Below are positions 25,585 to 36,495 of a stretch of 64,000 nt of DNA, in pieces (positions within the stretch are counted from its first letter, which is position 1; each line of letters begins with the position of its first letter). The notes beneath the pieces are model-generated. The model had not been told where the DNA came from and ran no database searches. It was given only the letters and a program-made list of their open reading frames with translations. Position numbers and translations under genes: made by a program. The stretch is from positions 85,783 through 149,782 of the forward strand of contig NCSJ02000077.1 of the NCBI GenBank assembly GCA_002812745.2, written 5' to 3'. The DNA comes from Scytalidium lignicola. Its lineage: Eukaryota > Ascomycota > Leotiomycetes.

Positions 25585-27055
25585 GATGTCTGTCTAGTAA
25601 GTTAAAGAGTGAACAGTTGCGGGACGGAGGATGAAAGAGTATTGTGGATGATTAGGGAAGCTCTAGATTGAGCTCTCTCCATACACTGATTGAAGCTCCA
25701 GGCACCATGAAGCACGCGTATCGATTTAGCGTCATTTTAACTTCTGCCTTAGGCCACAACTCCGAAGGCTTCAGAATTCCATGACGAATTTATCCGGTTT
25801 AGAATTTATTATCACGGGAATCTTAAAGATTTAAAGCTGTAAATTGAGGTACATATATATTGTTGCTGCTGTAATATAGCAGGCCGACATATCTGATTTT
25901 ACGATCGGGATTGTTGAAGAGTTACCTCATTACTCACATGGGTGTATTCCTCTAGATTAAGCCAACAAGTCTACTGTACATCCAACACTTTTGAGATCCT
26001 GTTCCTCATGCACATAGAACCTATGTCGGGGCATTTCTATTCCTGGAGAATATCATCACATAGCCTTGCCTGGTGTCAAGGTTTTGTATATGGTCCGGCT
26101 GGAACATATATCTATCACGGAAACTGTTGATGACGATTCAGAGGACAAATCAGCTTTGGAGACCTGAGTAATTTGAAAATTGTTCCATCTTTGCAGGTAG
26201 TATTAACAAAGTATTGTAGACATAATCGATGAAGAATAATACTGTAATGCCCTGGAAAATGTTGCCACCTTCCCATGGATAATTAGTTCTCACACAGCCT
26301 TCTGTAGCATGTTGTCTGAATGTAAGCTTTTCATGGCTTTGCTTGTTATCGGGTACCCACGAAATAGCTCGTAGGTCAGACGCCCCTGCGTGTCCAACAG
26401 TTATTGGATAGAAACCAGGCTCTAAGACAACTGGGCAATAGGCTTCGTTTCACCTTCTGTCGGTGAAGCCACCGACATTGGGCAGACCTCAAGCCACTAG
26501 TGAGGGGTACGTATCACCCTCATTTCTCCGATCCTCTTCCTCTAAACCTCCTCCTTTTCTACCCAACGTCAACAACAATATTATCTTATTATACTTCATT
26601 TACGCAACTCCTGCATCTAGGTGCTGGCTGGCCTTTCCTTTTTGGTATCCACCCTTGGACTCCCCTGGATTCCGTCGTTCTCTCTTGGTCCCACATTCTG
26701 GATCTGGTTCCACCCTCGAGGACTCCGGTTTTCGTTTTTTCACTCATAACCTCAAGTACATACTCCATAGCATAGTGAATATAAAGCAAACAAACAAATT
26801 TTTTACCTTTGTCCCCAAGTCTGCTCCGCTTTGTCGCAATTTGTCTGCATATTTGCATACGTCTGACCATAGGCTGCCTCAAGTCTTATTCCTGGCTTTT
26901 ATTTCAGTGCGTCAGGCAGACCATCCTGTTCTCAGAAGCAGATCATACAAGCTTCTTGATCATATTTGGCAGCGAGGTTTGCTGCTTTCCTTTCTTTGTA
27001 TCAGGTAGCTAACCATTGCCGAGCAGTTATAAAATATCCCTAATATTCGCCCACA
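25585..27055. other. Divergent intergenic region
   Basis: Separates PRE10 (minus) and a conserved fungal gene (plus) by about 1.5 kb. Overlapping frames at 26463-27012 run in several phases with CT-rich sequence and are likely leader sequence or chance. I see no RNA gene. Confidence 0.5.
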
Positions 27056-27916
27056 ATGGCTATGCAGGAGGATCTAGCGACCCTCTTCTCCCGAAATCTT
27101 TCCCTCCACAACCCCCCACAAGTTGCTCCTGTTGAACAGGTCGCAGATACTTCCTCGCAGATGACCTATCCGATCTCCCAACACTATCACCATTCTGCAC
27201 ATATAGCTAAACAGGCATCTCGCTCAACTTCTGAACCACCACAGACCGATCAGCTTACGACAGAGATTATACTGTCAAGACACGGTGTAGATGCAGCAAC
27301 ATTATTCCCCTCACAGATCGAACTGTTCAGGTCAGCTGAGCCTGGACAACAGATGCGTCTCATTGAGCTGTGGCGTATATCTCCCCCAAACTATGGTGGC
27401 CATGCCTTGGCACAAGACCTAGGATCATGGCCTGCCACTAGCCTTGTGCATGAAGAAGAGATGGCTAAGCTCAGGTATGAGAGACAAATACTGCAAGAAC
27501 GAATGGCTCAAACAGGAAGTCATCAGAATCCCCTTGACAGCAGTGATGATGCAATGAGTGATGAGAGCACTAACGGCCCTCTAACACCTATTCAAGGTGG
27601 CGATGGAAGATGGAATGCAGCAGATGCAGAGCCATATATGTGCTCAGGATATGAGTTGCTCGCTCGACGTGAGTACGAGCTATCTGCCCTGCCAGCCAGG
27701 GATATCTATTCACACTTCGGTACCTCTGTAGGGGGTCCGTCCTACAAGACAGCTACAGATCCAGTTTATAAAGAGCACACCACAACAGATTGGCAGAATC
27801 GTATGTTGCAACAGCAGGAAGCTATGGAGAACCAATACGGTTCATACGAACATCATATTCAGAATCAGGTTGTTATGAGTGCTGGATTCGGTGGTCATGA
27901 TGAAGATATGTTGTAA
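27056..27916 (+). CDS. Conserved filamentous-fungal protein, function unknown
   Basis: Single exon, 286 residues. The N-terminal 65 residues and the C-terminal half are Gln/Ser-rich and probably disordered. The middle carries a compact block (EIILSRHGVDAATLFPSQIELFRSAEPGQQMRLIELWRISPP) that from memory is shared by uncharacterised proteins across filamentous ascomycetes. It continues with SWPATSLVHEEEMAKLRYERQIL, a short helix, and later YELLARREYELSALP. No signal peptide or transmembrane helix. No function can be assigned. The start is the first ATG after the long leader. Confidence 0.75.
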   Translation: MAMQEDLATLFSRNLSLHNPPQVAPVEQVADTSSQMTYPISQHYHHSAHIAKQASRSTSEPPQTDQLTTEIILSRHGVDAATLFPSQIELFRSAEPGQQMRLIELWRISPPNYGGHALAQDLGSWPATSLVHEEEMAKLRYERQILQERMAQTGSHQNPLDSSDDAMSDESTNGPLTPIQGGDGRWNAADAEPYMCSGYELLARREYELSALPARDIYSHFGTSVGGPSYKTATDPVYKEHTTTDWQNRMLQQQEAMENQYGSYEHHIQNQVVMSAGFGGHDEDML

Positions 27917-28968
27917 ATAAAACATCATGTCAATAGTTTCTTTAGAGTTAGTTTTGAGTTTTTCTCCTCTCATGGCTAGGGGATAAGATTGTTGTATTCG
28001 GCGTGATATTGGTGGCATTTGGCGGATTGATTAGTTCTGGGATGAGATTTTAGGTTGGGCAGCTACTCTCTTCTTCATCATTCGTTGAACTCATTATCTA
28101 TGTTGTGTGGATGAGGCGTTTGATTCTCAAACTATGTACTTTCTTTTTGTGGTCGTACCTAATTCTGTGAGGTTTGTAAGGTACGTTCAAACCCATCCCC
28201 GAATTCCCCCTCCTCCTTTCTTCAATGCAGAAAAACATAGTCACGCGGTACGTAGCCCCCTTACATATCCCCAACCCAATTTCCTTTCGTTTGAAAGGTT
28301 ATCAAGGATAAACATGACAATGACAGTTTACATGGTTCTTTCATGCTAAAAAATGTCTATAAGGTGAAGTTGGTGTGAAGTTGGAGGCCTACTTTCATTG
28401 CTACTCGTTAATATGAAAGTATTGTTAGCTCATTCGATATACCCAATATATATATCCCATTTCAGTTTCCAATGAAAGATTAAACTCCTCAATTATTCTG
28501 TTAATAGTCTTATGGTTCACTTGTGAAATTGTTAGGGATGGGGCTGTTACTATCTCGCCTAAGCAGTAAATTAGACAAAAACAGTTATAGTTTTTTTATC
28601 AGTTTGTCTTTAAGATTATTAAGATTATTTAAAACCTACACGCTTTCTTTTCAAATTGAGCCTTTTGTTTCTTTGCGTAACTATTTATTCTGATGATTTA
28701 CGGACGTATAATTATCTCTTAATGACTATTGATGCATATTTTTGGTCCGTGCGCTTCGTCCGACAAGGCTGAGACCTCTGAATCACTTCCTGAGCCTCGT
28801 TTGTTTTCAAGTTTCACTGATCATCTAACTCAGAGCTATAGGCAGCATATATGTGTTCACGAACTTAGAAATCACCTCGAAATCTGCCGGTGGTTCTTGA
28901 TACATTGATTAACCTATCGCTAGTGAATATATCAAATTTCTACCCCAGAATAGTCTTTAGTTGAGCAC
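27917..28968. other. Intergenic region upstream of MSH4
   Basis: About 1 kb, AT-rich in its second half, between two plus-strand genes. It should contain the MSH4 promoter. No motif is clear enough to call. Confidence 0.5.
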
Positions 28969-31961
28969 ATGGAATCAATCCCCAGACCTTCAACTTCTTA
29001 CAGCTCTGCAACTACCTACTATCAAAACCGATCATCTGCATTTACTTCTCTGCAATATGGCCGCCGTTCAGCTGCACCTACGCGTTCTTGTACGGGTAGG
29101 AGATCTCGCGCAAGCTCGACAATAGGAGGTGGCGAGTCTCAACAGATTATTTGTGCTCTAAGTGAAAGCCGTGGTGTTTCTCCAACTGTCGGGTTGGCGT
29201 TTGTTAACATTTCTACGGGTGAAGCTGTGCTCAGTCAAATCTGTGATAATCAATTTTATGTCAGAACGCTTAACAAGCTTGAGGTTTTTGAGCCTACTGA
29301 AATCCTGCTGGTCTCTGGGTCTGATCAGCCAAATACCAAGACGAAAATATATCAAATTATAAAAAGCAATATTATTGGCAGTAAATTAGTTCTCGCAGAT
29401 CGTAAGCATTGGTCAGAATCTACAGGTCTAGAGTACATCCAGCAACTCGCCTTCCTAGAGGATATTGAAGCAATCAAGGTTGCTATAGAAGGACACTACT
29501 TCGCTACCTGTTGCTTTGCTGCTGTAGGTTGAATATGGATTTATTTTTGCTTATCTATTTCTTATGAGAATAATTTCAGGTTCTCAAATATATCGATCTG
29601 AAGATGTCCTTAACTTTTGCTTTCCATTCTCTGCGGATCAAATATCAACCATCTGAAGGAACAATGATGATTGATATTTCCACCATTCGATCATTAGAAC
29701 TTATCAAAAACCTCAGGAATCCAAAATCAACAGATTGTCTGTTTGGTCTTATGAACGAAACTCTAACACCAATGGGCTCTAGACTCCTGCGGAGTTGCAT
29801 TCTCCAACCATCTACCCAAGGGGATGTGATTGCTCAACGATACGATGCCCTTGAAGAGATATCTTTAAATGAAGAAATGTTTCTCCAGATAAGACAAGGT
29901 TGTATCTAGCATGAAATACTTATTCGATCTGCTAACTCTTTCTACTAGCTTTGCGTTCGTTTCCAGATGTTGAAAAACTATTGACCGATGTATAAAGGTA
30001 CTCATCAAATGTGTCTTTTGCAATAGTAACGTTCCTTAGGTCATTGTTATTCCTACCAATCCGGACATGCGATATGCAGAACAATCTATCAACCAGATCC
30101 TTAAACTGAAGTCGTATGTCCACTCTACCGCACCTATACACGATGCTTTGGCTGGTGTTAGGTCAGAGCTTCTCGTGACGGTTCGAGAAAACTGCCGCCC
30201 TCAGTACGTTGCTCCAACTATAGGACTAATCAGCGAAGTCATCAATGAGGACGTTACATTTCAACGAACGCCATTAGATTTACGAAATCAGAGAACATAT
30301 GCCGTTAAAGTAGGTGAAATCCTTCAATACATATGCGAAGGCCTTTAAACTAAATTCGTCAGTCTGGTGTTAACGGTCTTCTTGATGTTGCCCGGCAAAC
30401 ATTTAAAGAGGCAACTGAAGATGTCCATCAGCACATCACGGACATCAATCGTACGTAAACATCCATTTCCCCAGATTCAGTCAGAGGCTGATATAGCTAT
30501 ATAAAGAGAAATATAATATGCTAGCAGAAACAAAATTTGACAACTCACGCCGTTATTACCTTAGGGTTGCAGAATCTGAATTCATCGATAGACAACTTCC
30601 GGATATTCTTATAAACAGATTTCGTAAGAAGGGTTACATTGAGTGTCAAACTCTTGACCTAGTGAAACTTAACCAACGGATTGAAGATTCACATCAGGAA
30701 GTGGTTCTTATGAGCGATAAGACTATACAAGAACTATTAGATAACATACGCGGCGAGATTCCACGTTTATTCAGGATTTGTGAGAGTATTGCTATGCTTG
30801 ATATGATGGCAGGATTTGTTCAAATAGCTACTACGCATGACTATGTCAGACCGGAGATAACCAATTGTGTAGCAATTAAAGCTGGTAGACATCCTATTAG
30901 AGAAAAGGTATGTAACAGCTAAGCAAGCTTCGTTGATAAAATGCTCTGCTCAATTATATTTAGATCCACCGCGAGAAATTTGTGCCAAATGATGTATATG
31001 CCACTCAGCAGTCCCGTTTTCAAATAATCACGGGATGTAATATGAGTGGCAAAAGTACTTATATTCGGTCAATCGCCCTTATGACTGTAATGGCACAGGT
31101 TGGGTGTTTTGTACCGGCTCAGTATGCATCATTTCGGATCATTCATCAGCTATTTGCGAGAGTATCAATGGATGATAGCATTGAAGCTAATGTCTCAACA
31201 TTTGCCTCAGAGATGAGGGAGACAGCTTTTATCCTAAGGTTAGATCATCTACTAAAATACAATATTAATGTTTATACATTCTAATACTAAATAACAGAAA
31301 TATTGACAGCAAGAGTCTAGCCATCATTGATGAGCTAGGACGAGGAACTAGTACCCGTGATGGGCTTGCTATTGCCCTAAGTATTGCAGAAGCCCTAGTA
31401 GAAAGCAAGGCACTCATATGGTTTGCGACTCATTTTCGTGAGCTAGGTATGGATGAAAGCCCTTGATTGAACTTCTAATAGCTGATTAATTTTCAAATAG
31501 CTCAGATCCTTGGTGAACGGCCGGGAGTTGTGAACCTGCATCTTACCGTTGATATGAGCGACCAAACTAAAATCGCAATGTTGTACAAGATAGGGCAAGG
31601 CTTTGCTCAAGACAATCATTATGGACTAGCTCTTGCAAAGGTAGTTGCACTACCACAAGGGGTGTTAGGAGTTGCTGAGAAAGTTATTACGACCTTGGAA
31701 ACACAGATTCTAGCAAAGAAGCGATCCTCGAAGGCATTCGCCCTTGCCAAGAGGAGAAAATTGGTTCTTGGTTTAAAGGAGTCTCTAAAACAGGCATATG
31801 AAAGTCCAATGCAAGGCACAGCGTTGCGGAATTGGCTACGTCGACTACAGTCCGAATTTGTCTTCCGAATGGAGCAGATTGAGAATGAGGTTGCGGAATC
31901 GAGCCAACAAGATGAGATAAGTAATGGTGAAGAATCTAGCACCACTATGGACGACAATTAA
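28969..31961 (+). CDS. MSH4: Meiotic MutS homologue MSH4
   Basis: Pairs with MSH5 to stabilise recombination intermediates for meiotic crossovers. Nine exons, 845 residues, phases consistent: 28969-29523, 29580-29898, 29949-29989, 30040-30309, 30363-30450, 30528-30907, 30964-31238, 31298-31446, 31501-31961. It lacks the mismatch-recognition domain, as MSH4 does. Landmarks: [123 protein letters not shown] (Walker A), [35 protein letters not shown] (Walker B), WFATHFREL. The Walker A loop has Cys where GPNMSGKST is usual. One apparent stop (TAA after GAT, 29993) falls inside the intron that begins GTATAA. Its presence suggests a sexual or formerly sexual species. Confidence 0.94.
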
Positions 31962-32390
31962 AGGAAAATCTGGACTCCTGAGGGCATATGCAGATTCATC
32001 GTTTCAACCACCATCTACATTTGGCTAGATCCTCACTCTAAAAGAGCTTTGGAGCTATGCATCGCCGTGAGATAATTTTATTTTCTTCGCTGAAACTTGG
32101 CATTGTAAAACTGTACAATATATCACAGACATACAAAGACATGGAAAGAAAAGAGCCTGGCTATCATAGCTAATGCAAATATAATCAAAATCCCTAGCTC
32201 AAGAACCAGCAGATCTGCAGTTTTCAGAGCAACGCCAATAACTCGCACTAAATGGTATCATCTTCCTCATCCTACTACATTGATATAACTTAAACGCCGG
32301 CTAGATGATGCTAAAAACCAAAACAAAGATAATAATGAAGGATTATCAGGGGCGCAACCAAAAGGTTCGAGCATATGATCCCCCAGTTAC
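31962..32390. other. Convergent intergenic region
   Basis: Between the 3' ends of MSH4 (plus) and the Arg/Ser-rich gene (minus). AT-rich, with no feature I can support. Confidence 0.5.
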
Positions 32391-33121
32391 TTAACTCCTC
32401 CGATAATATTCCCTCCTCCTTCCTCCATCCTCAACAACGATCCTCGTACTTTCCACCAATCGGCCAGAAGACTTGGGATTAGTCTCCTTTATAACGACGG
32501 TGCTCCTCCTTGCACTCGGTCCCTCCTCGAGATAACGTGACTCCCTTGGCGAAGCTGATCCTGGGTAATGATAATCACCATACTCGCGCCTCTCTCGACT
32601 TCTACTCCCACTCTCATCTCTGAGCCTTTCTTTCGCCGCTAACACGATCTGCCTGTCTTGTTCGATAAACACATCGTCGCCGATTCGACTCGATCGACTT
32701 CCATGTCTGCTCCTTCTCTTGGAACCGTTTACGCTGATTCCGCTGGTCCTCGGACTAGCTCTTGTTTTGGGCACGCTCACGACTTCCACTCGGGAATTAG
32801 AACGAGAGGGCGCGGTGCGAATCACGCGCGGAGGAGTGACGGGACGGACGATAGGAGTGGATGGCGAGGGCGGATTAACATACTGCGCGGGCAGTGTTTG
32901 GGTGATGCGGGTTCTAGGACTGGCTGGTGGAGGAGCGTAAACGATTTGCTGACGGGTGGTGGTTGTGCGCCGATTTGCGACAACATCATCGTCGTCGACT
33001 TCTTTAACTGGTTATTTGTTAGAAAAAAAAAGTTCCTTGGAGAAGTCCATGCATGTCCTCGAGAGACTAAAGGGGGTTGGGCGCTGATTTCTTCTCCCAA
33101 CTTACTTCTGATAAGACACAT
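32391..33121 (-). CDS. Arg/Ser-rich disordered fungal protein
   Basis: Two exons on the minus strand: 33121-33106 (MCLIR) and 33007-32391, about 210 residues. The spliced start reads MCLIRIKEVDDDDVVANRR. Pro-rich (YVNPPSPSTPIVRPVTPPRV) and Arg/Ser-rich (KRRSRHGSRSSR; SGSRSRERREYG) segments follow. A conserved-looking block DDVFIEQDRQIVLAAKERLRD and the C-terminal RRSTVVIKETNPKSSGRLVESTRIVVEDGGRRREYYRR complete it. The alternating charged/hydrophobic C-terminal strand pattern suggests a small folded patch. I do not know its function. The 98-nt intron and the very short first exon are inferred from splice sites and phase. Confidence 0.65.
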
Positions 33122-33849
33122 TCTGAGCCCGAGTCCTCCCGGCGCAGCTTATTGTTCCTTTTAAAATTGGTCTTATAAAGCAGTAGCTGCTAAGATGGAA
33201 GTTTGGGCAGCAACGCTGGGGCCCTGAGGCTATCACTGGGTGATTTGCACTTCTGCTTACGGGCCCAAGCTGCGAACCATAGGCATATAAGATTACATGA
33301 GAGGATTGAAGGTTAGCTTGCGCGAGGTCTTAAACTTATGGAGTCGAAAGCAGAGATCCAGCAGAGTGGAAGCGCGGAAAGAGAGGCGCGGCGCAGCGCA
33401 TGAACCACAGCGTGCGGCTGAAGAGGAATGGCGTTGTTCGGGGGGTCGCAAATCGCTAATGGCGGGGTCCCTGTGGGTGGGATCATGGGCCGCAGGGGGT
33501 GCAAGGAGTCTAAGAGCTATTCTTAGCCTTATGGAATGGCGAGGCTGAGACTAACTCACCATGGCCACGAGTCTCGACCTCGATGATCACTTGACACAAA
33601 GAGTATACAACCAAGGAAGCGAAGAAGCGAGGAAGCGATAACTTATATTAGTATGAATTAGTAGACAAAGGCCCTGTTTCTCGTGGAAACAGGGATTGTT
33701 GCTAATTTTAGGGTGATAAAAACTCGGTTGCAGCCCTGTCTACCTCGGCTCAACAGTCAATCTCTCTTCTAATAATGTCCATCATTTCCAGCTTCTATTC
33801 ATCCAGAAAACCCCGTAGTATTGGTACAGTACACCTGGGGACATTGACG
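33122..33849. other. Intergenic region
   Basis: Between two minus-strand genes. Purine-rich and GC-rich patches occur at 33300-33550, giving spurious open frames on both strands. No feature recognised. Confidence 0.5.
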
Positions 33850-35835
33850 TCAGGCAGTTGTTACTTGCTGGTCAGGATCGGCGAGTTTACTTGTGCATTG
33901 TTGTGCTTGGTCTGAAACCTCAGCCAGCGGAGCATCAACCATTTCGATATCATTTTCAGCATCAATTTTTCGGACAGTTCCATCACAGACAACCTGCCAC
34001 CTTGTCGCATCAACCTTTGAATCGGAGTCAAACTTCCACACTTTCGCAGACCCATTATTGCCAAATGCCCATACAGTTAGGTCGGAACTAGAATCAACCG
34101 CAAGTTCAACTAAGTCGTCCATCCTCCCGATCTCTTGGCCCTCAACCCTCATTGGCCATGTATTCCGGTGAGACGTTCTGTTATCTATCGTGTTGAGACG
34201 GTCATGAAGGACATGCTTTGGCCACCATTCTGGCCACGCGAAATATAAGCCCTCATCGCTCTTCCATGGCCCTTGATCGGCAGACAAAGCGTCTTCTGGC
34301 AAGGAAAAGATCCATATAGATTGCTTACTGCCCATCTCAAAACCTACCGCTATCCTAACACCGTGCTCTAAATTAGATCCAGCAACATATGTTATCGGCC
34401 GACCTGTCTTTTCCCCGCCCTGGAGTGAAACCTTTAGTAAAATTTTCGTAGGCCACGCTGCTGATACAACCATTCCTAGACAAAGAAGGTTTGTTGCGGG
34501 ATCTATAAAAAGAACATGACAGCTATCACTGAGAGGTACAACACGATAATGTCCCGAGTAATTGCTTATGTCTAAAGGGGGTTGGGCCGTTGTATTATTT
34601 TGAAAATTTATGAGGATTCGATAATACCCTCCAACGTCCTCAGGACCCTCCGGAGAAGTAGAGCAACGGAATTTTTCTGAGAACGAATTAAGTATTACCC
34701 TGTTTTTACAGCTACTATCATATAATGCTGGCATTTTCTCTAGTCCGGCTGAGCAGCTGAGAAGGCTAAACAGCTTCCATAAAGTTGCGTTTGTTTTTAG
34801 TGCTAGGAAGAAGACGAAGCCACTTGGGGAGTTGAGTGAGAACCATCTGCGATGGGATTTCTTGGTACTAGTGTCAACCCAATGGAGTTCAACACCTTCA
34901 GCACTGCCAAACACAACACAGCGTTTTTGAGGACAGAGATCGACAGATATAGGTGGATCTTCAGCCGAGCAAATATCACGATAAACTGAAGAAGCTCTTT
35001 TAGAAGGAACAGCTCTAGATGCTCTCTGTGTGTTGTAATGGAGGTCATCTCTGTCAGAACTAGGATGCCTGTTTAATGGTGGGTGTTTGGATGAGCTTAA
35101 ATCTGCCATTGTTGTGGTTATATCATAGACCAAAGCAACACGTCCATCCAGAAGAATAGCAATGCTTGAGTGACGGGAGGAAGATCTCATGCTGCAGGCT
35201 ATGACTCTTTCGGGACACTCAAAACTTTCGATTAGTTCCAAAGCACCGGGGAGAGTGACATTGCCGTGTGGGTTACGATCTTGATTCAGAATATAAATGT
35301 ATACCAAACAGTGACTTGCAACCACTAGATATTTGCCACAACTACTAACAGTGAAGAAAATTTCCGGGGTAGTTGAGGTATTCTGATTTGCTAGGGATCG
35401 GAAGTCAATAGTGGAACACTGGTGGAATTCCACCGTCCTTGATGTAGTGGTGCTTAAGATTGACGGTATATGTAGGCCATAGGCACTCGGATGAGGGCTA
35501 AACGCAAATTCTCGATCGATGCGTCGACTCGTTCTCCACCAATTGATGGAAGAGGGTGTTTGGTCCCACTGGTAGTCATTAGATATGCTACTTGACCACC
35601 CTCCGTGCCTAAGCATTATGCTCAGGATTGCTGGTTGTAAACTGATGCGGAACCATGATCGACTCACACGCCGCGCAGAGTTGAAGTCCGCAGGCGCAAG
35701 ATAAAGGAAAATTTGCCAAACAATTTCTCTAGGAAGCATTAGTGCCAATGATCTCCTACGGCGGCGAAGAATGCGAGTTTCATCGGCGTGTTGCTCTGTA
35801 TTAGAATATAAACCATTGCCGAAAGTCATTGTCAA
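33850..35835 (-). CDS. F-box protein with a propeller-like C-terminal region
   Basis: Single exon, 661 residues. An F-box sits near residues 30-75 (LMLPREIVWQIFLYLAPADFNSARRVSRSWFRISL), the SKP1-binding module of SCF ubiquitin ligases. The rest is rich in short beta-strand patterns typical of a propeller: CGKYLVVASHCLVYIYIL, SSIAILLDGRVALVYDI, RCVVFGSAEGVELHWVD, GVRIAVGFEMGSKQSIWIFSL and LTVWAFGNNGSAKVWKFD, the last two WD40-like. The substrate is unknown. Fungal proteins of this layout are common. An unspliced small intron cannot be excluded around FVFFLALKTNATLWKLF, but the frame is open throughout. Confidence 0.8.
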   Translation of the reverse strand: MTMTFGNGLYSNTEQHADETRILRRRRRSLALMLPREIVWQIFLYLAPADFNSARRVSRSWFRISLQPAILSIMLRHGGWSSSISNDYQWDQTPSSINWWRTSRRIDREFAFSPHPSAYGLHIPSILSTTTSRTVEFHQCSTIDFRSLANQNTSTTPEIFFTVSSCGKYLVVASHCLVYIYILNQDRNPHGNVTLPGALELIESFECPERVIACSMRSSSRHSSIAILLDGRVALVYDITTTMADLSSSKHPPLNRHPSSDRDDLHYNTQRASRAVPSKRASSVYRDICSAEDPPISVDLCPQKRCVVFGSAEGVELHWVDTSTKKSHRRWFSLNSPSGFVFFLALKTNATLWKLFSLLSCSAGLEKMPALYDSSCKNRVILNSFSEKFRCSTSPEGPEDVGGYYRILINFQNNTTAQPPLDISNYSGHYRVVPLSDSCHVLFIDPATNLLCLGMVVSAAWPTKILLKVSLQGGEKTGRPITYVAGSNLEHGVRIAVGFEMGSKQSIWIFSLPEDALSADQGPWKSDEGLYFAWPEWWPKHVLHDRLNTIDNRTSHRNTWPMRVEGQEIGRMDDLVELAVDSSSDLTVWAFGNNGSAKVWKFDSDSKVDATRWQVVCDGTVRKIDAENDIEMVDAPLAEVSDQAQQCTSKLADPDQQVTTA

Positions 35836-36495
35836 TAACTCTTAGACTAGTGGAGAGTGGTTGACCACTAGAAGTGCTGAAGTTAGAATGAGGTTTCAAC
35901 CCAACTTCAACTTATTAGACTCCTTTATTTGTTGGGTTATTAGCATATACATTTTACTAATAGGAACAACTTCTCTTACTATAAAGGAAAATAAAAGAAT
36001 ATCAGAAATAGGAATACAACTGATCAATTTCTTCTGGCCCTAGGCATACAAATTGGCAGTGCTGAATCTGTTTCCCGAAGTTGGTGACTCCCTCAGAGTT
36101 GCTGAAGGTGGTCCATTTCTGGCCCACACTCACCCCCAGAAATGCGGCCACGACAAAGAAGGCCTGAAGGATTAAGATGGTAAGATATTAGTAGGAATAA
36201 TAAAAGAATGAAGCTAGGAAACGATAATCACATCATCAATAAACCATATGAAATGTATGTGAAATCGTTTTTTGATAAAGAGAAGAGAAAAAAACATAAT
36301 GATAGAAGGGCAAATTCAATATGTAGTGCAGTTCGTTTGATAAAGGAAGGAACAATTGGGTATATGAGCTAATCGAACACGCCCTATAAAAGGAAACAAC
36401 CACCCCCGAATCACCCCCGTCGCTGAGATAATGCATTACCATCCAGCTCGCCAAACGCCGTTGATGAGACCGACAAAACTTCGAACAAACTTATG
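35836..36495. other. Intergenic region
   Basis: AT-rich spacer between the F-box gene start and the 3' end of the CSC1-type channel gene. It probably holds the F-box promoter. Short frames here have no family resemblance. Confidence 0.5.

Noticed and set aside
26463..27012. Open frame of 181 codons before the conserved fungal gene
   Set aside because: CT-rich, overlapped by other frames, no family resemblance; more likely leader or promoter.
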